NCBI GenBank assembly: GCA_949987565.1
Contig: OX465119.1
Coordinates: 7,886,194-7,950,193, forward strand
Length of the DNA: 64,000 nt
Direction of reading: 5' to 3'
Source of the DNA: Luidia sarsii
Lineage: Eukaryota; Echinodermata; Asteroidea; Paxillosida; Luidiidae
In this document: positions 24,301 to 31,725 of the stretch, piece after piece
How the letters are laid out: every line of letters begins with the position of its first letter
How positions within the stretch are numbered: position 1 is the stretch's first letter
Translations under genes and position numbers: made by a program
Notes under the pieces: model-generated
The model's input: the letters and a program-made list of their open reading frames with translations, nothing else
The model's database searches: none
Told to the model about the DNA's origin: nothing

Positions 24301-26541
24301 TGATGTGAGTATACACATGTACATGTACATGTACAGTAAACAATGTAGTCAAATGTACAAAGGTGTTATTCTGCATTCACAACGTTTTGCGAAAGAATCA
24401 ATGTCAACCACATGGTACAGGCTATAGACCCGTCTTCGATGACGTCATGGTTTTGTTTATCGGCCATCTTGGATTACACACATGAGCACGTCACCGCCGT
24501 TACTAAGTCAGCTGTGCATACAAACAACTCCACATGCACGGCGGCAAATTTTGAACTCGTCGTAGTTGTACTACTAATACTGCTTTTTACTAGTAATAAT
24601 TACTAGTTGTGCCATGGAGGAATCTCTTTTTATTCCTCCGTGGTTGCACCATGGATTGGAGGTACTTGTTTTGTTGAAAGATGATTAACTTTTGAGCTGT
24701 CCTTGGCAGTGGAAGCAGGGGGGATCATGATAAGAAATATTTTTATCGTTTACCCCGCCGCTGTACTGACATAGTGACAAGAAAAGGTGACGCAACTCGT
24801 ACACTTTCGCCAAAAAGATGGACGAAATGGTTGTCGCGGGTTAATTGTGTACGGATCTATTCCAGCAATAAACACGAGAATGTCATGAGACTTGTAATAA
24901 GCCGACCGTGCAGCATTCGAATTCGCCATGATAACTAATGTAACGTTAAACGAACACAAACGTGCGAGCGAAAGCGTATGTGTGTACTCCAAGATGGCGG
25001 ATCTCGCTGTTTCTAGTAGCCACGTGACGTCAGTAAGAAGGGTCTATGTATAAATGTGCATCTTATGGCAACGTACTGTACATGTACTGGTAGGACATGT
25101 CTTGTTCATTTTTGAGAACCTGACCATGTCTGTTGCCAGACAAGAGCCAATGAGGCCTTTTGATCCCAAACACCTTTAATACTTGTGTGCTCTTGTGCGG
25201 CTACATGTATTTGCACACTGTTTGCATGAGCTTAAAATACTGCTGAGAGTGAGTGATGACATTGTGCTAACCAACACTATGACAATGGACAGTGCAGATA
25301 TGAAAACACAACTGAACTGAACTCAAGGGTACAGTGAGTCTTTGTGTGAAAAAGAGGAAGTCTGCACCTGAATATTTTTAAAATTTCACTAATTAATTTC
25401 CAATTATTTTGAAGCTATGGCATACATGTATACATGTTTCCTCAATTGTGATTTTTAAGTTCAAATCTGACTTTTAGTCCAATGTCCTTTTTAGTCATTA
25501 CACAGCCAAAATCAAATGTAAATCAGGATTTGTACACCATATCATAAGTTGATGGCAGGGACAGGATATGACAATCTGCAACAGAAGCCTCCAGACAATT
25601 TCAATAAATTAAAAAAAAAATTGGGGGGGGGGGGTAATTGTGTGCAATCTCTGGTGTGTCACCAGTGACTCAGGGTACCGGGAAACATTCTGACGTACAC
25701 AATCCAGGTTCAAACTGCTCAGTGCTCATTGACAAAAATGACCAGGTCTACATACATGTACAATCCGATATGTCAATCATGGACATGAAACATTTGTACT
25801 GCTTCCTATTTTTTTTAGGGGGAGGGCTTTCTTGTCAATCCTGTAGTATTATTGACAAATTGAATTATCACAATTATTCAAAGTCATACAAACGTTGCAA
25901 ACATCTTACAAGATAGAATAACCTATTTACACAGACCTTTATAATTGAGGAAGAAAAAGGATTACGTACACACACACTGTACATTTATGTGACAAAGAAA
26001 TTGACCAACACCTTTTCTTCAAATTCAGAGTTTACATGTATCAATTGGGTTGATGGTAGGGCTTGATGGAGACGGATCTGTTCAGTGTACATACACGGTG
26101 TTCAAGCTTCTCTATCATGTTTATACTGTATTGTAGTGGTGGCTTGCTTGCTAGAATGTCCTACTGAGTACTGTGGCATCATCAAACCAGCCTCTCATAC
26201 ACCTCATGGCACCTGATGTTTGGCCAAACATTTCTGCTTAAGGAAGCAGTGTCCTGCTGGGCGATTCTAGTTCTCATACCAGGGCTAATTGGATTTGTCA
26301 AGAGCCAACTCATTTGATTTCCTGTCAATTGTCCATTCAATTCTTGTAGCACCACATCAGCTCTGTTAATCAGGTACACTTAACTGGTCTACACTCCACA
26401 GTTTTCAGTTTTGATCACAGCTTCAACCTCCTCATGAGCAGAAAGTGTAAGACTCACCAGTAATGCCTCATGGTTCAATTCTGACCTCGGGTCACACACC
26501 TTGACCTCCAAGGAGTCGTATCTTCTCTTCAAGCTCCCCAT
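231..26541 (-). CDS. ROCK: Rho-associated protein kinase (ROCK), 5' coding part, three exons, partial
   Basis: ROCK is a cytoplasmic serine/threonine kinase of the AGC group, activated by RhoA-GTP, that controls actomyosin contraction. The coding segments are 26541-26458, 932-851 and 331-231 on the minus strand (84+82+101 nt = 89 codons). Seen: an N-terminal part with DPRSELNHEALL, then DGISALVADVNIPAV, KRNKNVESFLVRY, and finally KVIGRGAFGEVQV, whose glycine loop starts at residue 80. In human ROCK1, as I recall it, the equivalent segments read DPKSEVN..LLDGLDALV, RKNKNIDNFLSRY and KVIGRGAFGEVQL, with the loop near residue 82, so order, spacing and length agree. The Tyr codon split across the second and third exons restores RY in register. 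MRCK and citron kinases share the glycine loop but not the DPRS and NKN segments. The remaining kinase domain, coiled coil, Rho-binding and PH-C1 regions lie outside the window to the left. Confidence 0.93.
332..850 (-). other. ROCK intron between second and third coding exons (519 bp)
   Basis: Bounded by GTAAGC at the 850 side and CTTTCAG at the 332 side, both on the minus strand. It holds no further exon that I can support and few TACATG hexamers. The open frames crossing it lack coding character. Confidence 0.85.
851..932 (-). CDS. ROCK: ROCK second coding exon (82 nt)
   Basis: This exon is too short for a standard ORF cut-off. I found it by predicting an exon of about 82 nt that starts in phase 0 and ends one base into a Tyr codon. 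The minus strand shows an acceptor ending CTGCAG, the reading DGISALVADVNIPAVKRNKN then VESFLVR, the first base T of a Tyr codon, and a GTAAGC donor. It covers the N-terminal helical segment before the kinase domain that contributes to ROCK dimerisation. Confidence 0.92.
1500..1890. repeat. degenerate TACATG cluster
   Basis: Scattered GTACATGTAC, GTACAGTAC and GTACATTGTAC words, densest at 1770-1880. The stretch 933-1500 before it shows nothing recognisable. Confidence 0.8.
1891..2930. other. intronic sequence with scattered TACATG words
   Basis: AT-rich unique-looking intron with isolated hexamers near 2140, 2250, 2415, 2570, 2625 and 2760-2825, including GTACCGGTAC near 2630. No gene seen. 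Confidence 0.6.
2934..3278. mobile_element. 345-bp MITE-like element with TIR and 3-bp TSD
   Basis: The left end reads AGCCGCGTTTCCATTC and the reverse complement of the right end reads AGCCGCATTTCCACTGG. The trinucleotide TAT flanks both ends (2931-2933 and 3279-3281) as a target duplication. There is no coding capacity. The interior has several near-copies of TTTCCACTGGA and AACCGAG. The superfamily is not certain; a 3-bp duplication would suit a PIF/Harbinger-type MITE. Confidence 0.7.
3279..3795. other. intronic sequence without recognised feature
   Basis: Contains a short C-run near 3299 and open frames on both strands that match no family I know. No splice-bounded exon seen. Confidence 0.5.
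3800..4480. repeat. dense degenerate TACATG cluster
   Basis: Near-continuous GTACATGTAC-type words between 4005 and 4285, then sparser to 4480. The apparent proteins made of YM, HV and TC dipeptides on both strands are the three readings of the hexamer and not genes. Confidence 0.9.
4569..4693 (-). repeat. dispersed copy of the satellite tail module (hammerhead-like hairpin plus histone-type stem-loop)
   Basis: The reverse complement of this stretch aligns along its length with the tail of the 1.34-kb satellite unit (for example 34385-34500). On the minus strand it has CTGATGA, the stem CGGCCAG/CTGGTCG (4680-4674 with 4667-4661), GAAACGTC, and the stem-loop GGTTCTTTTCAGAACC (4634-4619). It differs from the satellite by one clean CATGTA insertion at 4651-4658. 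Similar tails occur in SINEs and Penelope-like elements of marine animals by my recollection. No tRNA-like head is attached here. Confidence 0.8.
4694..5065. other. intronic sequence without recognised feature
   Basis: Mostly unique-looking sequence. No exon or repeat border seen. Confidence 0.5.
5070..5375. repeat. degenerate TACATG cluster
   Basis: Two dense runs, 5070-5112 and 5225-5360, the first with several perfect consecutive hexamers. Confidence 0.85.
5376..6085. other. intronic sequence with few hexamers
   Basis: Isolated TACATG words near 5525, 5780 and 5830. No gene-like structure. Confidence 0.5.
6090..7045. repeat. long degenerate TACATG cluster
   Basis: Dense at 6105-6140, 6240-6420 and 6650-7035. 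Variants include GTACCGGTAC, GTACACGTGTAC and GTACAGTGTAC. Confidence 0.88.
7046..7414. other. intronic sequence without recognised feature
   Basis: Only one or two isolated hexamers. No exon seen. Confidence 0.5.
7415..7910. repeat. dense degenerate TACATG cluster
   Basis: Near-continuous runs at 7528-7550, 7580-7785 and 7866-7910. This is the longest nearly perfect part of the hexamer in the window, interrupted by GTACAGTGTAC variants. Confidence 0.9.
7911..8713. other. intronic sequence, low-complexity and unique
   Basis: Plus-strand 7934-7996 reads PKCEEEEEKAPEKKRKQK then stop, a charged C-terminus-like peptide, but the preceding acceptor is poor. TACATG words are present near 8578 and 8670-8710. 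Confidence 0.4.
9236..9345. repeat. TACATG cluster inside the hAT-like element
   Basis: It includes a run of consecutive perfect hexamers at 9308-9340. Confidence 0.88.
9804..9882. repeat. 21-bp tandem array built from GTAC words
   Basis: The unit CAGTACTGTACATGTACCGT plus A repeats with starts at 9804, 9825, 9846 and 9867. It shows a higher-order step growing out of the hexamer family. On the minus strand it reads as repeated MYSTVRY, which is not a protein. Confidence 0.9.
10135..10460. repeat. degenerate TACATG cluster
   Basis: Dense runs at 10145-10275 and 10390-10458, with variants ACCGGTAC and GTACCTGGTAC. Confidence 0.85.
10461..10914. other. intronic sequence without recognised feature
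   Basis: No exon borders or repeat structure seen. A long minus-strand open frame here shows no known domain. Confidence 0.5.
10915..11065. repeat. TACATG cluster next to the minisatellite
   Basis: Perfect consecutive hexamers at 10932-10965 and again at 11025-11060. Confidence 0.88.
11254..13397. repeat. 29-bp minisatellite, about 74 units
   Basis: The consensus on the plus strand is CCTTTCCCAATAGTAGGATC then CTTGCATAA. Length variants come from CTTTCCC/CTTCCC (29 or 28) and AATAGTAGG/AATATAGTAGG (31). A second polymorphism is GCATAACC versus GCAGAACC. Units at both edges are the most diverged. No spacers separate the units. The unit length is not a multiple of 3 and the minus strand has no stop in any frame, so overlapping open frames of up to 702 codons arise. 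They cycle through the same 29-residue pattern and carry no sign of a real protein. Confidence 0.97.
13398..14649. other. intronic sequence; possible MITE fragment at its end
   Basis: Mostly unique. From 14477, ATAGCCGTGTTCCCATTGG resembles the end of a GCCGTTTCCA-type MITE like the one at 2934, but I cannot find a convincing partner end. Confidence 0.4.
14650..15921. mobile_element. 1.27-kb non-autonomous DNA transposon with TIR and 3-bp TSD
   Basis: The left end reads AAGGCTGTTGTCG and the right end is its exact reverse complement, CGACAACAGCCTT. ACT flanks both sides (14647-14649, 15922-15924). Both subterminal zones are rich in GTCGACA and TGTCGCGACA words. The middle is a foldback: 15157-15270 has repeats of GCCGCGTATTGGGCCCAAAA about 33 bp apart, and 15357-15412 carries the inverted counterpart. 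No transposase frame is seen. Superfamily unassigned. Confidence 0.82.
15190..15262. repeat. short GC-rich tandem repeat (about 33 bp) in the transposon
   Basis: GGCCGCGTATTGGGCCCAAA followed by AACGGAGGA is repeated twice with a partial third copy. An earlier diverged copy starts at 15167. Confidence 0.85.
16080..16260. repeat. degenerate TACATG cluster
   Basis: Runs at 16090-16140 and 16185-16250. Confidence 0.8.
16497..16874. mobile_element. 378-bp foldback element with a telomere-like core
   Basis: Arms of about 70 bp are inverted copies of each other. The left outer end CCGGTGTCCTGCCAAAAAG matches the right CCGGTGTCATGCCAAATAG, and the inner part TCATTAGCATACTGATCGCT is identical in both. 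Each arm contains GTGTCC-CTGCCAAATA twice. Between the arms lies degenerate TTAGGG/TTAGGA sequence. No target duplication is clear and no protein is encoded. Confidence 0.85.
16575..16695 (+). repeat. interstitial telomere-like repeat (TTAGGG variants)
   Basis: Runs of GGATTAGGGTTAGGATTAGG type with TTGGGA and TTAGCG variants, G-rich on the plus strand, wholly inside the foldback element. Confidence 0.88.
16945..17115. repeat. degenerate TACATG cluster
   Basis: Runs at 16951-17000 and 17028-17065. A smaller group follows at 17335-17362. Confidence 0.8.
17120..17880. other. intronic sequence without recognised feature
   Basis: Besides hexamers near 17160 and 17340 I see nothing with a border or a coding signal. 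Confidence 0.5.
17881..20139. mobile_element. hAT-like transposon, 2259 bp, non-autonomous
   Basis: The left end CAGGGTTCTCCCCAGG pairs with the right end, which reads CAGGGTTCTCCCCACG when reversed. AATGC flanks both sides directly. A short GC hairpin CGGGGCCC/GGGCCCCG lies near the left end and a 95-bp perfect hairpin near the right. No transposase remains. At 19490-19497 the sequence CGAGCCCTG, read in reverse as CAGGGCTCGAAATT, looks like the end of a second, nested hAT element whose other end I could not find. Confidence 0.8.
20025..20119. repeat. perfect 44-bp inverted repeat (hairpin)
   Basis: Arms 20025-20068 and 20076-20119 are exact reverse complements around a 7-base spacer. Each arm contains two GCGTATCGG words, and a further copy lies just outside at 20011. 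It sits 20 bp inside the right end of the hAT-like element, a position expected for transposase-binding subterminal repeats. Confidence 0.95.
20155..21010. repeat. scattered to dense TACATG cluster
   Basis: Groups at 20155-20230, 20335-20360, 20605-20635, 20736-20785, 20855-20890 and 20925-21005. The last has five consecutive perfect hexamers. Confidence 0.82.
21458..21883. mobile_element. MITE-like element, about 426 bp
   Basis: The left end GGCCATTTCCAC and the right end GTGGGAATGGCC are inverted near-copies. Subterminal sequence is rich in AATCGCRATT and TTTGAATCGC words in both orientations. No coding capacity and no clear target duplication. Confidence 0.6.
21884..22815. other. intronic sequence with isolated hexamers
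   Basis: TACATG words near 21940, 22280, 22320 and 22598. No exon found. Confidence 0.5.
22820..23180. repeat. degenerate TACATG cluster
   Basis: Runs at 22840-22885, 22920-23035 and 23098-23172, ending in consecutive perfect hexamers. Confidence 0.85.
23181..24423. other. AT-rich intronic sequence with scattered hexamers
   Basis: Hexamer groups near 23260, 23590, 23820, 24178-24200 and 24313-24335. No gene-like structure. Confidence 0.5.
24424..25047. mobile_element. 624-bp TIR element with promoter-like ends (CRE and YY1 sites)
   Basis: Ends of about 70 bp are inverted copies: ATAGACCC.TCTT, then TGACGTCA, then GCCATCTTGGA.TACACACAT. TGACGTCA fits the CREB/ATF site and GCCATCTTG the YY1 site. 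Behind each end sits a start codon in good context pointing inward: ATG at 24614 (MEESLFIPPWLHHGLE, then a GTACTT donor-like site) and, on the minus strand, ATG at 24929 (MANSNAARSAYYKSHD). It looks like an internally deleted transposon that kept two terminal promoters and first exons. I do not recognise either peptide. Confidence 0.65.
25048..26457. other. start (5') of ROCK intron 1, little repeat content
   Basis: Few TACATG words, an A/G homopolymer stretch at 25610-25633, no recognised element. TACATG density falls sharply towards this end of the intron. Confidence 0.5.
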
Positions 26542-26562
26542 TTTTTGTCACGCTATATGGAA
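26458..26562 (-). CDS. ROCK: ROCK first coding exon (start codon, 28 codons)
   Basis: Read on the minus strand, the exon follows a pyrimidine-rich acceptor ending TTGCAG and starts at 26562. It has 21 nt of 5' UTR with an in-frame TGA, then ATG at 26541 in the context AAAATGG. It encodes MGSLKRRYDSLEVKV, then CDPRSELNHEALL, and ends at 26458 before a consensus GTGAGT donor, phase 0. The acceptor just before the 5' UTR means that at least one non-coding exon lies further right. The in-frame stop fixes the start codon choice. Confidence 0.9.
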
Positions 26563-27483
26563 CTGCAATAAAAAAGACAAAAAGTTATGCTTTCTTATAA
26601 AGGTACATGTACATACGTACACCTTGAAAAGATATATGAACAAAACCAGTGTGTAAACTCTCACAATCTCAAATATGGGATGGATATGAAGTTGTGGGCA
26701 TTTCTTCTGCTACTGTACATGTACATGGTCATAGTTATGCTTTGCGTATATCTTGTTTTAACAAGATACTTGTTTTAATGGAGGTATTAATTTCCATATC
26801 GGTTACCAAGCATAAATTCATCTTATATTATTTTTCTTTTCATCCAAAAAGTGTTGTCTACTGAACTGCAACAAAACATGGTGCAGTCTTTTGGGGAATA
26901 TCCCCAAAATAGGCCTATCTGATGCTTCCAACAGACCACAAGAATGTTCTCTTTCTCTTATTATTCCTTTTGAAAATATTTTTGTTTATATTCTTTCAAA
27001 AACGTCAACGTGTCTTATGACCCACACAATTTTATGTACACACACAGCACAGCCATATATTCAACACAAGGGTAACCTTTTTACTGTCTCAACCTTGCTA
27101 TAGATCTACAGTTTTCTGTACCGGAAGGGTTAAACATACATGTAGAGCTACTGTACATGTAGTCTGGATCTTGGACATGTAGATACATGCCCACATTATC
27201 CAGATCTGACCTGAGAAAAATTTAACTTAGCTACACTGGCAACAACTGTGAGACCCGCACTCTTATGGCAGACAACTGTCTGCCTTGCCAGCTGTCACAC
27301 AAAGCTTGCAATATGTCACAGTGAGACTGAATGTATTTCAAATACATCATCGTTTAATAGTTTAAAATTCGTTTAAAATTATAATTTTGTACACTGACTG
27401 TGCAGTCAGAATGGGTATTTTTTGTGGTAGCATACAGTGGGGCATTAGTCATGTGCAGACAATGTTTGAAACTGTGGGCACTA
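26563..27483. other. upstream ROCK intron or 5' flank, no recognised exon
   Basis: It follows the acceptor of the first coding exon, so it should be intron up to an unplaced 5' UTR exon. I could not identify that exon. Confidence 0.5.
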
Positions 27484-27953
27484 AAGGCCATTTCATACTG
27501 TACGTAATCAGAGATTTTTTTCCCACTACAACCCGGTTCTGAGTTCCGACCCAGGTACCGGTAGCATGCTCTAGCCGGATCAAAATCAACCGTGGTCCCT
27601 CTCGCTCCAGATTGAAATTGCAGTTTTCAACTTGAACCGGTTTGAAACTGATAGTGTGAACCGCCCGGAGTTTAGTTGATCCGTGTTGAGGTGTGTGGTG
27701 CAAAATTCTGTGGAAATCTGACAAAGGTCAATTAACAATCAGCTACCTTGATCCGTGTTGGGAATTCGTAGTATGAAAACACACGGCGTTATCCAGATTA
27801 AAAGTTACTCGGTTCACGCAGCGGCCGATTTGTGTCATGAGCAGTGTGAACATTGCGTCTCTGTGATTCTTGTCGGAAGCAACCCAGGCTGAACCGGGCA
27901 GATCTGGGTTGGTTTCAACCCGGTTTGAAGTGGAGATAGTGTGAAAAGGCCTT
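27484..27953. mobile_element. MITE-like element, about 470 bp
   Basis: The left end AAGGCCATTTCATACTG and the reversed right end AAGGCCTTTTCACACTATC form TIRs, flanked by TA/AT-rich bases. The interior repeats AACCCGGTTT and its reverse complement several times. No coding capacity. Confidence 0.68.
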
Positions 27954-28019
27954 ATGGTAGTTTCAGTCACTCACACTTATTCAGGACTTTGTTCACAGGC
28001 CTGTGGTCAAAGTCAGGGT

Positions 28020-28420
28020 TGCCCATCCATTGCTGTGAACTGAATTTTGCAATCAGCATGCAGCGCGCGATGTCCGGACATTGCTTTGCGCTTTTCAGGA
28101 AACAGTCGCCGGGGCTCAACGCATGGATGCGCGCGCACACTCACAGAGCCCCTTAGACTTTGCCCCCAGTAACCAGACGTACAATGTACTGTACGTACAT
28201 GCTATACAACGGCCGTTATCTAGATTTTAAAATAGCAGCATTTCGGCTCGTCGGACGGGAGAGAATCTTCTCGATAACCTGAGGGAAAATTTCTCCTTTT
28301 TCCCTAAACGTTAGTAAAACAAAAGACCAGTATTCAAATCGGTGATTCTCACTTAATCCAAAGATAGGTGCGTGGGACGGTTTCACAGGTGTTTTCGGGG
28401 TAAAATCTGGGGGTTTTGGT
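28020..28420. promoter_or_regulatory. CpG-richer stretch, weak candidate for a promoter
   Basis: Between 28060 and 28140 there are GCGCGCG words and higher GC content than the surroundings, upstream of ROCK on its strand. I see no TATA box, initiator or donor that would prove it. Confidence 0.15.
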
Positions 28421-28498
28421 CGGAGGTACTCATGGAGTCGAACACATACTGTAGCAATATTAGAGCAAATTTTTTTTTACCCAAATTTGTTAAATCAT

Positions 28499-29060
28499 AC
28501 ATCAAATGAAAGCTCTCGAAGGGTGAAATACAATGGTGAAAAAATTGTAAAGCCAAAGCCTTTCGTTTAGTGGTTATGCTCCCTCAAAGACACCACACTC
28601 CTGGAACCTATCTGGTCGTCGTTGGAGTAAACGTTACAGTTTACTTATCAATGATCACATTTTTTGTTTAGAGGTCCAAGATAGTCAACCTACACATCAA
28701 ATGAAAGCTCTTGATGGGTGAAATGCAATGGTGAAAAAATTGTAAAGCCAAAGCCTTTCGTTTAGTGGTTATGCTCCCCCAAAGACACCATACTCCTGGA
28801 ACCTATCTGTTCTTCGTTTGAGTAAACGTTACAGTTTACTTATAAATATCACATTTTTTGTTTAGAGGTCCAAGATAGTCAACCTACACATCAAATGAAA
28901 GCTCTTGATGGGTGAAATGCAATGGTGAAAAATTGTAAAGCCAAAGCCTTTCGTTTAGTGGTTATGCTCCCCCAAAGACACCATACTCCTGGAACCTATC
29001 TGGTCGTCGTTGGAGTAAACGTTACAGTTTACTTATAAGTTATAAATGATCACACTTTTT
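28499..29060. repeat. 195-bp direct repeat, three copies
   Basis: Copies start with ATCAAATGAAAGCTC at 28500, 28696 and 28890. They share ACTCCTGGAACCTATCTG and GTAAACGTTACAGTTTACTT. The last copy is followed by a short duplication TATAAGTTATAA. No coding potential. Confidence 0.92.
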
Positions 29061-30179
29061 TTTAGAGTTTCTCCCACCAGAGAATCACTTACAAATTTTC
29101 GTGACATTGCCAGGAAAACGTATAGGAAATCTAGGGAAAATGTTATAGACCTTAAATTTAAAACAAAAAAATAGAAGAGATCTTCAATCTTCAATATAAT
29201 GTAAAAAAAGAAGAACATGTTTCAAAAACTTTCAATTTATCCCGGCATGGCCATTGATAATCAGCTTGGCAATTGATAGATAAAAGATACTTTTTGTTTT
29301 AGAATTAGATTATACCCCAAAATACATTTCCCTCCAGGTTTTATAAGTAAAAGGGATGAATTACAACTGAAAATATAACCATCATCATTATCAGTAAGTA
29401 GTACATGTAGAAAGGTCAACAGAGGGTATGCACCGGCGCGGCCTATGCATGAAGTACATTGTAATCCGCCATTTTGAAAATGGCTCCGACGATTTTCGTC
29501 AACATCGTTTTTTTTAAACGTTATAATTTCCCTGTGCGCAAGCTTGCGCAGGAATTAAATTTACATTTTCTTACACAAAATGAAACAAATAATCAGATCA
29601 TCTAGGTTTCCACCTTTGCCCCCGATGTTCTGTGTATGAAAAATCATAAAAAAGTGGGAAAATTTGAGAAAAATTTGTGAGAAATGACAAAAAATACCTA
29701 GAAATCGTATTTCTTGACCGTTTGAAACGAAACAAAAAGCATCAGGGGATTTACTATTCCTATCTAGTCGATAGAGGGCGGTATTTATTGGCTTAAAAGA
29801 CCCTAGAGGTTGATATTTAATGCCAACAGTGAACCATGAAATATCCACTTTCGTCCAAAAAATTACGCGCGCGCGAAAGTCGTCGCCCTAACTGTGCTCC
29901 GAAACTTTCATCTTTCTGGAAAAATTGAGGTACCCTTTTGTAATTTTATTGCCATTTTACAAAAGAAGGGTGCTTGATGAACATTTAGGAGTAATTTGAA
30001 GCTGAAAGACCTTGTGGGTAAAGAGTAACATTCACTTGAAAAAAGAAGAAGTTGCGTGTCACCAGAATAGCAAATGTCAATATCGCGTTACCTCTAACAT
30101 TGCTACATACTGCATAGTTAGTTTGACGGGATTCCGAGCAGTTTTTCTTGGACCCTACTATCGCCCGAATATTCAAGTT
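29061..30179. other. AT-rich sequence without recognised feature
   Basis: No exon or repeat borders were found. Confidence 0.5.
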
Positions 30180-30302
30180 TTTAAAAAGGGCGATTGTACG
30201 GGTCCAAGTTACTCGGACTAACACATACACTAGTCACCCGACCCTCCAAATTTCAAATTTTGATAAAAAAGGGTGATTTGTCGGGTCCAAGTTACTCAGA
30301 CA
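30180..30302. repeat. diverged direct repeat pair
   Basis: About 40 bp around GGGTCCAAGTTACTC occurs at 30180-30222 and 30261-30302, with a third weaker GGACCC word at 30149. Confidence 0.7.
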
Positions 30303-31529
30303 AAGCGTGTAGAATGTATGCTCTGACCAGGCCCTGTAGCAAGGATCTGGGCCCTGTTTACATCATGAGTCAAATTGACATTACTGATATTATTATTAAT
30401 ATTAATAAGCGCAACAGGTTTAAGCTGAATCGAACAAAAAATGTACCGTACCGTACTTGTCCGGAAACTAGGCTACGCTGCGAAACCAGTGTACACTCGG
30501 TGAACACAAGTTATTGTTGTGCACCGAATAGCGTTTGTTTTGACAAGCATACTCACTTTTGCACTCCAGAAACACTCACGACTTTTTCCTGGGCATCGTT
30601 ACCACCGCCAAACAAATCTTGGATCGCAGGCCGAAAGCAAGGATCTGGTGAGTGAAAATCAGATGTAGCTCGCTCCTTGAGAGAGGATAGTTTTGAACGC
30701 GCCCATGTGTCAGCGCCAGTAGTACTGAGTACAGTACTAAATAAGTGCTACCACTAGTAGGCCTACTACTACATGTACATTGTACTGTACAGTAGTATCG
30801 TCAAGCCAAGCAGAAAAATGGCTGCTTTACTTGGCTGACCTCATTCTGCAAGTGCCCCCTCTTTTTCCCGGCATGCAACGCCAACTATACACGAGGTGTA
30901 CGGTAAATTATTTTCTTGATGACACTCGTGTTTAACTTTCATTTTGTTCTCATCCACGCATTTGGAGGGAAAATATTTTGCAATTATTTCGTTTTTGTTT
31001 GATTTGGAGAAATAATAAAAACCCCTTTCATGATTTGAATGAATTATATCAAGCGATTTAAGTTTTGAACACACTTTTTGGCACTTTGATCATCTGGAAA
31101 TTAAAATAAAAACATTCTGGATACCTGCATGCATTTTTCTTGTCGATTAACAATTATTAGTGAGCCTGCGCTTTAAGAAAAAAAGCGCCCCCTCTATAAA
31201 GTATGAGTCCTTTGCAGTTTCACAGCTCATCCCCAACAAAAAATGATATGGAATGAACGGAGAATATTCGAAAATGGGGAATCAATTATAATAATCATGC
31301 AATAACGATAGCCTTTTGGCGAATTATTCGCCCACCCTCAATCAGATTCGTCACTGCACTGCATGCGGCACACAGATGCTTCCACTCACGGCGATAATAA
31401 CTATTGCTCCGGTGAAGTGGGCGGGAGGGCCGACCCCATTCCCCTTCAGGCCTGGCCCTTGACAGGCTTGAGCTGAAGTGACTAAGCAGGGTATCGGCTG
31501 TAGAGGGCGCTTACACAGTTCCTCATGGG
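30303..31529. other. sequence between the gene and the satellite
   Basis: A plus-strand donor-like GTGAGT at 30648 follows an open stretch ending ...WIAGRKQGSG, but I know no family for it. TCCCGGCATGC at 30867 resembles part of a ZNF143-type promoter motif, and a GC box GGGCGGGA lies at 31420. All are weak. Confidence 0.3.
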
Positions 31530-31725
31530 TGCAGAACACTAAATAGAGCTCCCATTGAACGCTGTACAAAAACACTCACTTTCAAAGTCAATTATCCCAT
31601 GCCCAAAAGTCTCTCAGTTCTTGAAGTTTGGACCATCATCTCTCAGATTCATTTAAGTTTTCGTGCCCTTAACTTATTAGATTTTTTGCTAATTACCCCC
31701 AGGAAAAACACCCCCAAAACTGTGG
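31530..31725 (-). repeat. diverged inverted partial copy of the satellite unit
   Basis: Read on the minus strand, this aligns in order with plus-strand 32254-32465 of the first satellite unit: GGGGGTAATTAGCAAAAAAT, AAGAATCTGAGAGATGA-type, GGGATAATT, TTTGAAAGTGAGTG, TTTTTGTACAG and TGTTCTGCACCCA. It lacks about 20 bases present in the array and differs at many sites, so it is much older than the array copies. Confidence 0.85.

Larger units (their letters stand above)
933..26457 (-). other. ROCK intron 1, about 25.5 kb, repeat-filled
   Basis: Defined by the GTGAGT donor at 26457 and the CTGCAG acceptor at 933 on the minus strand. It contains nearly all the TACATG clusters, the 29-bp minisatellite and seven TIR elements listed separately. 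No other exon in it could be supported. Confidence 0.85.

Noticed and set aside
24750..24992. 80-codon minus-strand frame as a host gene
   Set aside because: It lies entirely within a TIR element, so it is more likely a transposon remnant.
30194..30655. 153-codon plus-strand open frame
   Set aside because: No ATG start and no known domain. Only the GTGAGT at its end is suggestive.
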